Origin: Planococcus donghaensis MPA1U2
GTDB lineage: Bacteria > Bacillota > Bacilli > Bacillales_A > Planococcaceae
Assembly: GCF_000189395.1 (NCBI RefSeq)
Contig: NZ_AEPB01000022.1
Coordinates: 59,050 to 123,049 of the forward strand
Direction of reading: 5' to 3'
DNA length: 64,000 nucleotides
Position numbers and translations under genes: made by a program. Of the stretch, positions 30,411 to 38,647 are shown one piece after another. Positions within the stretch are counted from its first letter, which is position 1, and each line of letters begins with the position of its first letter. Under the pieces are notes generated by a model that saw only the letters and a program-made list of their open reading frames with translations, was not told the DNA's origin and ran no database searches.

Positions 30411-30836
30411 ATGGTCCATAGTACAGACATGTCAACTCCCAAACATATCTTATCTGCAGCAGCTGTAGTATTAAATGAACAAGGTGAATTGTTATTGATC
30501 AAAGGTCCGCGCAGAGGGTGGGAAATGCCCGGTGGACAAGTAGAAGAAGGAGAATCGCTTACAGAAGCGACTATTCGCGAAGTAAAAGAAGAAACTGGAA
30601 TCGATATTGAAATCCAAAAATTTTGTGGTGTGTATCAAAATGTAGAAAGTTCCATTTGCAATACCTTGTTTATAGCAAAACCCATCGGCGGACAATTAAC
30701 CACGTCAGCAGAAAGCCTCGAAGTCGCGTATTATCCGATTAGCGAAGCGTTAGAAATGGTAACATGGAAAAACTTCAGGAATAGAATCGAGCATTGTCTC
30801 GATGAGCGCAAGCAGCCATTTTATGTAGCATTTTAA
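30411..30836 (+). CDS. NUDIX hydrolase
   Basis: 141 residues with a complete Nudix box, GGQVEEGESLTEATIREVKEETGI, near residues 41-64, including the catalytic REVKEE. The substrate, a nucleoside diphosphate linked to some X, cannot be predicted. GAAGGAGTG precedes the ATG. It is a single gene. Confidence 0.92.
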   Translation: MVHSTDMSTPKHILSAAAVVLNEQGELLLIKGPRRGWEMPGGQVEEGESLTEATIREVKEETGIDIEIQKFCGVYQNVESSICNTLFIAKPIGGQLTTSAESLEVAYYPISEALEMVTWKNFRNRIEHCLDERKQPFYVAF

Positions 30837-30842
30837 ACGGAG

Positions 30843-30883
30843 AAAAGACCAAGAGCAGGATGTTGAGCTCTTGGTCATTTTCG
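30843..30883. terminator. Bidirectional terminator between NUDIX and DUF305 genes
   Basis: GACCAAGAGC / GCTCTTGGTC stem with ten-base loop, A- and T-rich flanks. Confidence 0.8.
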
Positions 30884-30884
30884 T

Positions 30885-31337
30885 TTATTCCTCTTCTTCA
30901 AGGTCTTCAATTAGCTTTTTCATTTCGGCAATTTCTTTTCGTTGTGCTTCTATAATCGAGTCTGCTAATTCACGAACGCGAGGGTCTGAAATGTTGGCGC
31001 GTTCACTCGTCAAAATCGCAATTGAATGATGGGGAATCATAGCTTCCATCCACTTAACATCTTCGATTAAGGTTTGACTGCGAACAAGCCATAACGATAG
31101 GGCAAAAACAACGGCACTCGTCCCAAGAATCACCGCATTGGCTTTTTTGTTTTTGTACATTGGCCACATAAACAGCAACATAACAATCGCCATTGTAGAG
31201 CCCATGATCAATGCCATATATACCCGGGTTTCACTATAGAAAATGTGATCAAACTGAAATGTGTTTAAAAATGTTAACCAATACATGATAAAAGCTGAAG
31301 TCAAAATCATCACTGTAAATTTTACATACGCATTCAT
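30885..31337 (-). CDS. DUF305 membrane protein
   Basis: 150 residues. Three N-terminal helices (about 6-28, 38-58, 65-85) are followed by a cytosolic or extracellular DUF305 part with the family motif MIPHHSIAI and a charged helix ending EEIAEMKKLIEDLEEEE. DUF305 proteins are often near copper or redox genes; none is close here. Function unknown. AAAAGGAGGAG precedes the ATG. Confidence 0.87.
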   Translation of the reverse strand: MNAYVKFTVMILTSAFIMYWLTFLNTFQFDHIFYSETRVYMALIMGSTMAIVMLLFMWPMYKNKKANAVILGTSAVVFALSLWLVRSQTLIEDVKWMEAMIPHHSIAILTSERANISDPRVRELADSIIEAQRKEIAEMKKLIEDLEEEE

Positions 31338-31573
31338 CTATACTCCTCCTTTTGAAATTAGGTTGCCGAAAACTAAGCTTATTATTTATATACCTTGATT
31401 TATTTCAGATAAACTCCATAAAAACTGCACAAATGGCGAGAGAAGAAGCTTTAATGTTTTAGCTGAAATTAGAAACTTGTAAATATCTGAATAAATTTAC
31501 TAATGTAAATTCTTAACACTGAAAAAATGTTATGATTATTTTAACCAAATCATGACAAGTCAGGAGATAGCAA

Positions 31574-32437
31574 ATGGATGTTGCACCAATTATTGCTCAA
31601 TTAAATAAAGAGAAGTCGATTGGGCATACGAATATGTACACGGCTTTAGCTGGCGGCACAAGGAGCAAGGTTTTTCTTCTTTATCAAGAAAAGGGCAATG
31701 CGTGCATCTTAAAGCTTAACGAGGCAAAAGTCACCAAAGAAGAAGCGGATTTTCTTTCTCTTTATCAGCCGATTTCTTTACTGCCAGATTTACTAGCCGT
31801 TGATTCTTTATATCAATTTATGGTGTATACATATATTCCAGGTTCAACCGCAAATCATCAAAGTAGCCTTCTTCCGACGTTGGTTTCGGAGCTGATAAAC
31901 CACTATCAACCTGTATTAAATCAACACAACTGGGGCTGGAGAGATGCACCCGTAAGTTCTTGGGCGCAATTTTTGCGCGATGAAGTAAAAGCGGCAAACG
32001 CCATTTTAACTTCACATTTGGATAAACTAGGTGTAACGATTAAGGCACCATTCGTAGTAGAACACCAGAAACCCATTTTTCAAAACCAACCTTATTTAAT
32101 TCATGGTGATTGCGGAGTACATAATTTTATCGTACGCGAAGAAAAGCTAGCGGGTGTCATCGATCCTACCCCAATTTTAGGATGGCCACATTATGATGTA
32201 ATCTATGCATTTTTTTCGTCCCCTTCCGACTTAACTAAAAAGGCATGGGATTCTGCAATCGCTGGCCTAACAATTGAGCGGCCTGCTGATTCTGTTTTGT
32301 ATGAAGAATTGCTGATTGGGTTGTACCAGCGGTTGGGCATTTGTCTTAAGCATCATCCTGAGGATTGGTCCATGTATATTCAAGCTTGGGAGTATTGGAA
32401 TAAAATAGTTTCCAATCAGCAACTGAAATTAGAGTAA
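31574..32437 (+). CDS. Phosphotransferase, aminoglycoside/fructosamine kinase-like fold
   Basis: 287 residues. The APH catalytic loop YLIHGDCGVHNFIV and the metal-binding GVIDPTPILGWPHYD near 175-215 are present, with an N-terminal lobe (GGTRSKVFLLY). It probably phosphorylates a small hydroxyl compound or sugar. The sequence alone does not say it gives drug resistance. CAGGAGATAG precedes the ATG. An EamA transporter follows after 17 bp, so the two may be one operon. Confidence 0.83.
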   Translation: MDVAPIIAQLNKEKSIGHTNMYTALAGGTRSKVFLLYQEKGNACILKLNEAKVTKEEADFLSLYQPISLLPDLLAVDSLYQFMVYTYIPGSTANHQSSLLPTLVSELINHYQPVLNQHNWGWRDAPVSSWAQFLRDEVKAANAILTSHLDKLGVTIKAPFVVEHQKPIFQNQPYLIHGDCGVHNFIVREEKLAGVIDPTPILGWPHYDVIYAFFSSPSDLTKKAWDSAIAGLTIERPADSVLYEELLIGLYQRLGICLKHHPEDWSMYIQAWEYWNKIVSNQQLKLE

Positions 32438-32454
32438 TCAAGGAGAGTGGCAAA

Positions 32455-33336
32455 TTGAAAGAAAAACTAATTTTCTCTTTATTGGTCGTCTTGACGACCG
32501 GATTAATGGGGTCTTCTTTTGTCGTAGCGAAAATAGGCTTGATCTACATATCGCCTTTGTTATTGGCGGGGATACGATTTACGATTGCTGGCAGTATTAT
32601 GATTTTCTTTGTTTTGTTATTTAAAAGAAAACACCCTAAAAATGCTGCAACTTGGGGAAAAGTTATTTTAATCGGTGCTGTTCAAACCGCAGGCGTAATG
32701 GGAGCTATTTTCCTCAGTTTGCGGACCATCACTTCAGGAGAGTCCGCGATATTAACGTTTATGAATCCCTTATTGGTGGTGTTGATTGGGACGTTAGCAA
32801 TGGGCATGCGTTACCGCATTGTTCAATGGTTCGGAGTTTTTGTTGGGTTTGCGGGTGTTTTTGTCACAATGGGAAGTCATTTGGATCTTCAAATTGGAAC
32901 ATTGCTCGGCTTTTTAAGTGCTATATTTTGGGCTGTTGGAACACTTCTTATCAAAAAATGGGGCGTCGCAATCGATATGTGGGTATTAACTGCGTATCAA
33001 ATGTTATTTGGTGGTCTTATCTTATTGCTTGGCTCAGCCTTTTTAGAAAATGCCTATATAGTCATTAACACAACATCGGTCTCTATTTTATTGTGGCTAT
33101 CCATTCCAGCTTCCATCATTCAATTCACGATTTGGTTTTACTTGTTGCAAAAAGGAGATTCTGGTAAAGTTAGCGCCTTTTTGTTTTTAGCTCCTTTTTT
33201 CGGTATCGTATCTGGCTGGCTCGTATTAGGAGAGCCGATTGGGATACCGTTATTAATCGGAGGCAGTTTGATTTTCTCAGGAATTTTCCTAGTTAACTGG
33301 CCAGAAAAACGAGTGCCAGTGAAAGTAACCGTATAG
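32455..33336 (+). CDS. EamA/DMT-family transporter
   Basis: 293 residues with about ten membrane helices in two EamA repeats (LTTGLMGSSFVVAKIGL and FLSAIFWAVGTLLIKKWGV). It likely exports a metabolite; the substrate is unknown. TTG 32455 is the start, with AAGGAGAG eight bases before it. It shares a direction and short gap with the kinase upstream and the GNAT gene downstream. Confidence 0.9.
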   Translation: MKEKLIFSLLVVLTTGLMGSSFVVAKIGLIYISPLLLAGIRFTIAGSIMIFFVLLFKRKHPKNAATWGKVILIGAVQTAGVMGAIFLSLRTITSGESAILTFMNPLLVVLIGTLAMGMRYRIVQWFGVFVGFAGVFVTMGSHLDLQIGTLLGFLSAIFWAVGTLLIKKWGVAIDMWVLTAYQMLFGGLILLLGSAFLENAYIVINTTSVSILLWLSIPASIIQFTIWFYLLQKGDSGKVSAFLFLAPFFGIVSGWLVLGEPIGIPLLIGGSLIFSGIFLVNWPEKRVPVKVTV

Positions 33337-33374
33337 CTTAGTTTAACTAACAACAAAGAAATGGAGCATTCAAT

Positions 33375-33926
33375 TTGATAGAACTAGCAGGAAGAAAGAT
33401 GACTTTAACAAACGCAACAGAAGAATTGTTAGATGAGCTTTATTATTGGCGCTTTGAAGACCCACAACAAGATGCGAAAAAGTGGAACGGACCGTATATT
33501 CCAGAGGCGTGGTTGAGTAGAGATCAACACCGTAAAATGTGGTTAGAAGAAAAAGACATTTCGTTCGGCGTCCCGGCATCACTTGTTATTACGGCGGACG
33601 GCAAAGCGATTGGCTATGTTGGTGCTTATTGGGTGGATAAAAACACAAATTGGTTGGAGACGGGTGTTGTAATTTATGACACGGATTATTGGAGCGGTGG
33701 ATACGGCTCTGAGGCTTACCGGATGTGGATCGACTTTTTGTTTGCCAACACCGATTTGCACCGACTCGGCATGTCGACTTGGTCAGGCAATGAACGAATG
33801 ATGAGCGTTGCAAAACGGTTAGGGATGACTGAAGAAGCGCGTATTCGAAAAGCACGCATAGTCGATGGACAATTGTATGATGCGATTAAGATGGGCATCT
33901 TGCGTGAGGAATGGGAAGTGCAATAA
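33375..33926 (+). CDS. GNAT N-acetyltransferase (RimJ/RimL type)
   Basis: 183 residues. The acetyl-CoA loop region is YDTDYWSGGYGSEAYRMWIDFLF, followed by HRLGMSTWSGNERMMSVAKRLGMTEEAR, typical of RimL-like GNATs. TTG 33375 has AATGGAG about ten bases upstream. Substrate unknown. It may be the third gene of the phosphotransferase-EamA-GNAT run. Confidence 0.88.
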   Translation: MIELAGRKMTLTNATEELLDELYYWRFEDPQQDAKKWNGPYIPEAWLSRDQHRKMWLEEKDISFGVPASLVITADGKAIGYVGAYWVDKNTNWLETGVVIYDTDYWSGGYGSEAYRMWIDFLFANTDLHRLGMSTWSGNERMMSVAKRLGMTEEARIRKARIVDGQLYDAIKMGILREEWEVQ

Positions 33927-33927
33927 A

Positions 33928-33966
33928 CTTAAAAAGCGACAGCCAGCTGGCTGTCGCTTTTTAAGT
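33928..33966 (+). terminator. Terminator after GNAT gene
   Basis: A perfect palindrome, CTTAAAAAGCGACAGCCAG and its complement, centred at 33947. Confidence 0.88.
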
Positions 33967-33980
33967 TTATTCGTAATATG

Positions 33981-34102
33981 GGATTCGTAGCACCAAGCGG
34001 ACGCTTTCCGCGGACGAAGTGCTGAGCCTCCTCGTCGCAAGCTCCTGCGGGGTCTCATCACTCCGTTCTTCCGCAGGAGTCGCCACTTGGTGCTACGAAT
34101 CC
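33981..34102. repeat. 122-bp MITE-like palindromic repeat
   Basis: Terminal inverted repeats GGATTCGTAGCACCAAG (33981-33997) and CTTGGTGCTACGAATCC (34086-34102) are perfect 17-mers. The GC-rich inside (GGACGCTTTCCGCGG, CTCCTCG, TCCTGCGGGGTCTCATCAC, CCGCAGGAGTCGCC) is itself partly self-complementary. From memory, related GGACGCTTTCCGCGG elements are scattered through many Bacillales genomes. No ORF is inside, and it is much richer in GC than its flanks. The rest of the 33927-34235 gap shows nothing else. Confidence 0.75.
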
Positions 34103-34235
34103 TGGAGTGAGTGGATGAAAAGGATATTAGGTTACTTTTATTGTGCAGTGGACAAAGGAATCTCGTCTTATTAAAGATTTGTCTAGAATCTGAAAAGACA
34201 GTTGGCTGTTTCTTTTTTTAGATTTAAGAATTACA

Positions 34236-35249
34236 TCAAATTATAAAATACGTTAAGACGGACACTAAAACCGATGTAATCGTCATTGCAGCGAGCGGCA
34301 AGAGAGCACGTTCTCGTAAATCCCGTAAGCTGACATTCAAACCCAGTCCAACCATTGCAGCTGTAAGTAACCAAGTGGTGGCCGTTGAGACAAAGTCACG
34401 TAAAGCTTCTGGGAACGGAACGACTGGACCCAATACATAACTGCCTAATACGCTAAGGAAGATAAACCCGAGAAGAAACCAAGGAAAGTCGACTTTTGCT
34501 GTAGTTTCTTCGTCTTTGTTTTTTCGTTTCATCATGAAAATAAAAATAAAACAAAGCGGAACGAGTAAAAAGACACGACCTAGTTTTCCAAGTAAAGCCA
34601 TAGCGAGCCCATCTTCTCCAGCAGGAGCTCCGGCTAATGCCACATGAGCAATTTCATGTAAACTGATGCCAACCCACATGCCATATTCAATGTCATCCAG
34701 CGGTAAAAATGGGCGAATGATGGTATAAGATATAGCAAATATCGTCCCCATAAGCGCAATAATGCCGACACCAATCGCGGTGTCTTCATCTTTTGCTTTA
34801 ATGATTGGCGCAATAGCTGCAATAGCGGCTGCCCCGCACACGCCAGTACCAACACCAAGAAGTAACGATATGGTTTGATCGGCTTTAAAGCGTTTAGCTA
34901 GCCAAACAGTCAGCAAAATCGCAAAAGCAATAACGCCAACATCTCGTACTAAAAGCCAAAGACCATCGCTCAATACAGTATTAATGTTTAGTTTTAATCC
35001 GTATAAAATGATAGCGACACGTAGTAACCGTTTTGTGGAAAACGTGATACCAGACCGAATCGCAGTAGGATACCCGAAAAGCTGTCGGTAAAAAACCGCG
35101 ATAATAATGGCGCACGCCAGTTGGCCAATTTGGTCAAAACCTGGTACTTGTGCCAATAAAAAACCTAAAAAAGCGAGTAAAAACGTAAATAACACACCAC
35201 CGAGCAAGGCAGCTTTAGGTGATGTTGGTTTATTAAGAAATGCAGACAT
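34236..35249 (-). CDS. YeiH-family putative sulfate exporter (UPF0324)
   Basis: 337 residues, about ten membrane helices, from ATG 35249 (MSAFLNKPTSPKAALLGG) with GGAGGTTTTACG upstream. Family phrases are LLGVGTGVCGAAAIAAIAPIIKAKDEDTAIGVG and GISLHEIAHVALAGA. The family was named as a putative sulfate or sulfur-compound exporter; evidence for the substrate is limited. It is divergent from a CysL-like LysR regulator that probably controls it. Confidence 0.9.
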   Translation of the reverse strand: MSAFLNKPTSPKAALLGGVLFTFLLAFLGFLLAQVPGFDQIGQLACAIIIAVFYRQLFGYPTAIRSGITFSTKRLLRVAIILYGLKLNINTVLSDGLWLLVRDVGVIAFAILLTVWLAKRFKADQTISLLLGVGTGVCGAAAIAAIAPIIKAKDEDTAIGVGIIALMGTIFAISYTIIRPFLPLDDIEYGMWVGISLHEIAHVALAGAPAGEDGLAMALLGKLGRVFLLVPLCFIFIFMMKRKNKDEETTAKVDFPWFLLGFIFLSVLGSYVLGPVVPFPEALRDFVSTATTWLLTAAMVGLGLNVSLRDLRERALLPLAAMTITSVLVSVLTYFII

Positions 35250-35354
35250 CGTAAAACCTCCTGTAATAAGCTTAGAAAAGAATTGTGCATTAGTAAAATA
35301 AATATATAAAATAAGTATCATAAGTAAAGTTAGATGTGAGGAGGGCACAAGAAA
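35250..35354. promoter_or_regulatory. Divergent promoter region of yeiH-like and lysR-like genes
   Basis: 105 bp between divergent starts, AT-rich. LysR proteins usually bind such regions. I could not fix a single T-N11-A box with confidence. Confidence 0.4.
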
Positions 35355-36260
35355 GTGGATCAGCGATTAGAAGTGTTTATCAAAGTAGTTGAAAAGAAAA
35401 ACTTCTCCAAAGCGGCAGAAGAGTTGCATATGACGCAGCCCGCTGTTAGCCAGTATATTCGATCTTTAGAAGAGTCGACCGGAGTAAAATTACTAGAGCG
35501 AACCAATAAGTATGTGCGTCTAAATAAAGCAGGCGAAATTGTCTTCCATCATGCACTCGAAATCAAGGAATTGTATGCAAAAATGAATCACTTACTCGAT
35601 GATTTGACCAACAAAGCGAGCGGGTCTATTGCAATTGGTGCGAGTTATACATTTGGCGAATACTTATTGCCAGCCATCATCGCTGAAGCTAAAGAACAAT
35701 ATCCAGACATCAAACCAACGGTCACTATTGGCAACACCACGACAATTGCCGCATTGGTATTAAACCATCAACTAGATGTCGGAATTGTCGAAGGCCATTT
35801 TAAAGACGTCAAAGAACTAAAAACAGAGCCGTTTGCAAAAGATCGAATGGTCATCGTCGCCCCAGCAAATCACCCATTGGCAGTACGTAAAGAGGCTATT
35901 TCGATTAAGGAACTGGCAGACGAAACTTGGATATTAAGAGAGCTAGGATCGGGTACACGAGAAGCGGCAGAAGCAGTCTTTGAAAAATTTAGACTGTCAC
36001 CTCAAGCCATTATGCACTTTAGCAGCACACAGCCAATAAAAGCCATGGTTGAAGCAGGAATCGGAATTAGCTTACTATCAGAATGGGCAATTCAAAAAGA
36101 ATTGAAATACGGGGATATAAAAGTAGTAAACATTAAAGAAATGCCTTATACGCGAGATTTTTCGATTGTAACTCGGTCGCCGTTTCAAACAAAAGCATTG
36201 TCGGCATTTCTTAAGCTATTAAAAAATCATAAAGAAGTGACCGATTTTAAAGTTGAATGA
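35355..36260 (+). CDS. LysR-family transcriptional regulator (CysL/YwfK-like)
   Basis: 301 residues. The N-terminal winged helix-turn-helix has FIKVVEKKNFSKAAEELHMTQPAVSQYIRSLEE, and the co-inducer domain spans about 90-290. GTG 35355 is the start, with GAGGAGGGCAC upstream. The overall style resembles CysL, a sulfur-assimilation regulator. Pairing with a YeiH gene suggests it senses a sulfur or carbon metabolite. The target is inferred from its divergent layout. Confidence 0.9.
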   Translation: MDQRLEVFIKVVEKKNFSKAAEELHMTQPAVSQYIRSLEESTGVKLLERTNKYVRLNKAGEIVFHHALEIKELYAKMNHLLDDLTNKASGSIAIGASYTFGEYLLPAIIAEAKEQYPDIKPTVTIGNTTTIAALVLNHQLDVGIVEGHFKDVKELKTEPFAKDRMVIVAPANHPLAVRKEAISIKELADETWILRELGSGTREAAEAVFEKFRLSPQAIMHFSSTQPIKAMVEAGIGISLLSEWAIQKELKYGDIKVVNIKEMPYTRDFSIVTRSPFQTKALSAFLKLLKNHKEVTDFKVE

Positions 36261-36278
36261 CTATTGCGGCTTGTTTAG

Positions 36279-36348
36279 TTCGCAAAGGTCTAAGGGAAAT
36301 AGCGAACGTTTGGAAAGTGTGTTGAGACCTTTACGAACGTTTTTTTGT
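36279..36348 (+). terminator. Terminator of the LysR gene
   Basis: TTCGCAAAGGTCT (36279-36291) pairs with AGACCTTTACGAA (36325-36337) with one mismatch and is followed by CGT7. Confidence 0.7.
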
Positions 36349-36367
36349 TATTTTTGATTTGTTTTTA

Positions 36368-36411
36368 AAGCGTTCGTAAAGCTGTACTTTTACGAACGGT
36401 TTTTCTTGGCA
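36368..36411 (+). repeat. F2-type 3' box, leftmost copy of the array
   Basis: AGCGTTCGTAAAGCTGTACTTTTACGAACGG: the F2 box TGTACTTTTACGAACGG is here part of a hairpin with CGTTCGTAAA. This marks the left edge of the repeat-bearing accessory region. Confidence 0.6.
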
Positions 36412-36562
36412 AGATAATAAAGGATTTCTGAATTAATGTAACAAGTTTTCTATGGTATTTAAGTTAATAAGAAAAAGCAGAATGTATAAAACTCTTTACA
36501 TATATCTTCATTACATTATAATTAAAATGTAAAGAACTTTTGACATTAAAGGAGTGAGTACA

Positions 36563-36880
36563 TTGTTATCTTGGTTAGTAATAATAGTACTATCTTTGTT
36601 GCTGTTTCTAATACTGGGAAAAGTAACTGGAAGTGAAGAACACGGATATAATACAAATGATGATGAGCGAAAAAAACATATTAAACATCAGGCAATTGTA
36701 AGCAGTTGGGTTATGCTCTTAATATTCTTCGTAATTAATTTCGTAAATGACTTTTTTAATCTAAGTGATGTGCGATTAAATAATGTATCGCTAATCTACC
36801 CGGAATTACTATACTTTCTTATTGCAGTTATTAGTTACCTCATTTTTTATGTAATGTACCGCAAAAGACTAGGTGGTTGA
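36563..36880 (+). CDS. Small membrane protein in a three-gene operon
   Basis: 105 residues with three membrane helices and a charged cytosolic loop (GSEEHGYNTNDDERKKHIKHQA). TTG 36563 has AAAGGAG eight bases before it. It is followed by an XRE regulator and another membrane protein. I do not recognise the family. The set looks like a regulator with paired membrane partners, similar to small bacteriocin-immunity or antibiotic-response operons (inference only). Confidence 0.75.
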   Translation: MLSWLVIIVLSLLLFLILGKVTGSEEHGYNTNDDERKKHIKHQAIVSSWVMLLIFFVINFVNDFFNLSDVRLNNVSLIYPELLYFLIAVISYLIFYVMYRKRLGG

Positions 36881-36885
36881 AGCGA

Positions 36886-37089
36886 ATGAAAAATCAGATT
36901 CAGGAATTGCGTAAAATCCAGGGATTTTCTCAAGAAGAATTAGCCAAAAGATGTTCAGTAACAAGACAAACAATCAATGCGATAGAAAATAATAAGTATG
37001 ATCCAACATTAGCATTGGCATTTAAACTGTCTAAAAATCTAAATGTAAAAGTTGACGAATTATTTATTTTCGAGGAGGAAAGCAAATGA
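36886..37089 (+). CDS. XRE-family transcriptional regulator
   Basis: 67 residues, almost entirely one helix-turn-helix (NQIQELRKIQGFSQEELAKRCSVTRQTINAIENNKYDPTL). This short YozG-like class often controls the membrane protein beside it. ATG 36886 has AGGTGG nine bases upstream, inside the previous gene's end. The next gene overlaps its stop by four bases. Confidence 0.9.
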   Translation: MKNQIQELRKIQGFSQEELAKRCSVTRQTINAIENNKYDPTLALAFKLSKNLNVKVDELFIFEEESK

Positions 37090-37508
37090 GCATAGCAAAT
37101 TGGAGGGGAATGAAAACTGAAAAGAAAGTGAGCTTAATCTGCTCTATCGTATTAATTGTTGCCATTGGGGGATTTGGTATTTATGAATGGTTAATGAAAG
37201 ATTTAATAACAGCTTCGACAATTTTCTTTCTATTTTTAGGCATTGGTTTTTTCTTTCAATCTTTGACTTGGGGAGATTTAGAAGGGAAGCATGAAGGAGA
37301 AAAAGACGAATTAGAGAAACACATAACCTTAACCAGTTCTAAAGTTAGCTATTATCTGTTACTTGTATTGATGGTGGTGGTGCTGATTCTTACAGAAAGA
37401 GTAACTGCATTAAATGATATTCAAAACATCCCTCTTGTTATTGTAATTGGACTGGCATTCGTTACACTTCCTATTACGGAGTTTGTTGTTTCAAAAAAAT
37501 TCCATTGA
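37086..37508 (+). CDS. Membrane protein after XRE regulator
   Basis: 140 residues with four helices (about 15-35, 40-58, 86-105, 113-133) and a charged segment LEGKHEGEKDELEKHI between. GAGGAGG precedes the ATG, overlapping the XRE stop. Family not recognised; its place in an XRE operon is typical of small DUF membrane proteins in Firmicutes. The first F2 repeat follows 17 bp later. Confidence 0.78.
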   Translation: MSIANWRGMKTEKKVSLICSIVLIVAIGGFGIYEWLMKDLITASTIFFLFLGIGFFFQSLTWGDLEGKHEGEKDELEKHITLTSSKVSYYLLLVLMVVVLILTERVTALNDIQNIPLVIVIGLAFVTLPITEFVVSKKFH

Positions 37509-37525
37509 GTTTTTGTGGCAGAGCT

Positions 37526-37625
37526 TAGTTTACATATCATGAGTTATCGGAAACTGCAGAAATACGAAGGGAGAGAAGAGGCTAATCGAAGCTTAACTTT
37601 TCTCCCTTTCTATCTGTAAACTTAT
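37526..37625 (+). repeat. F2 repeat copy N
   Basis: TAGTTTACATATCATGAGTTATCGGAAA, then the hairpin GAAGGGAGAGAAG...CTTTTCTCCCTTTC, then CTATCTGTAAACTTA. It ends the XRE operon and includes its terminator. Confidence 0.75.
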
Positions 37626-37787
37626 ACTTTTTAAAAACTGCTTAAACGGCAATCCAGCCCTTAAAATTAATTCTACTTTAGATCTTTAACCTATTCCAAT
37701 AATGAATTTAAATGGTAAAATTCATAAAAAAGAAGAGTCGGAAAATTCTTGATAATTATATGACATTTATAAAAAGGTGCTGGCTAA

Positions 37788-38647
37788 ATGCATAACTATA
37801 CTTTATTGGAGAGAGCCTTATTTTTCTCTTCATCCTTCAATTTCGAGAAATTGAAGGATGAAGTGGGTGGAAAGACTGTCTTGATAACCGGAGCGAGTTC
37901 AGGGATCGGAAAAGAGCTCGCCTATCTATTGGCGAACACTACTGCACATCTGATTCTGGTGGCCCGCAGAGAAGAAAGCATGAACGTCATGAAAGTGGAA
38001 ATCGAAAAGGCTTCAGCCAGTGTAACGGTATTCCCTGTAGATTTGCGAAATGAAGAGGAATTAAAAGATTGCTGGCATTTCTTCATCAATTATCGGATGG
38101 ATTGGATGTCGTCGTGAGCAATGCCGGGATCTCCATTAATCGTCCACTTGCCCAGTCGTTGGACCGGTACCACGACTTTACGCGTACCATGGCGCTTAAT
38201 TATTTTGCTCCGGTAAAGTTATTGCTGTCGCTCATTCCGCTGCTTGCGAAAAAGAACGGACACATCATCAATGTTTCCACCATCAATGCTTTGCTGCTTC
38301 CTGTCCCTTACTGGGCTGCCTACCAGGCGTCGAAAACCGCTTTTGATACGTGGTTGCGCTCGGCAGAGCCGGAACTGAAAATCAAAAAAATTTGTGTAAC
38401 CTCTATTTATCTGCCGCTGGTAAAAACACCGATGATCGAACCGACGATTGCTTACCGGACAGCTCCGGCCATGTCGCCTGTTCACGTGTCTGAAATAATT
38501 GGACACGCTTTATATTCGAAAAGAAAAGTATATAAGCCTTGGTGGCTAATTTTCGGACAATGGGCTTCTGTATCTTTCAGAACACCGTTGGCGTTTATCA
38601 TTCCCAGATTAATCATGAAAAAGGAGCGTGAAAGAGGCAATGTTTAA
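37788..38647 (+). pseudogene. SDR-family oxidoreductase, frameshifted
   Basis: The short-chain dehydrogenase pattern is intact across two frames. The first frame (37788-38117) has the NAD(P) motif TGASSGIG. The second (to 38647) has NAG, the catalytic Ser region NVSTINAL and YxxxK in AAYQASKTAF. The frame changes at the A-run near 38063-38066: one extra A would give EELKRLLAFLHQL without a break. It may be a real mutation or a sequencing error. Total would be about 286 residues. The 3' end overlaps the acyl-CoA synthetase-like gene. Confidence 0.8.

Noticed and set aside
38060-38070. Programmed -1 frameshift in the SDR gene
   Set aside because: The site TTAAAAG is not a proper slippery heptamer in the zero frame and SDRs are not known to use one; mutation or read error is simpler.
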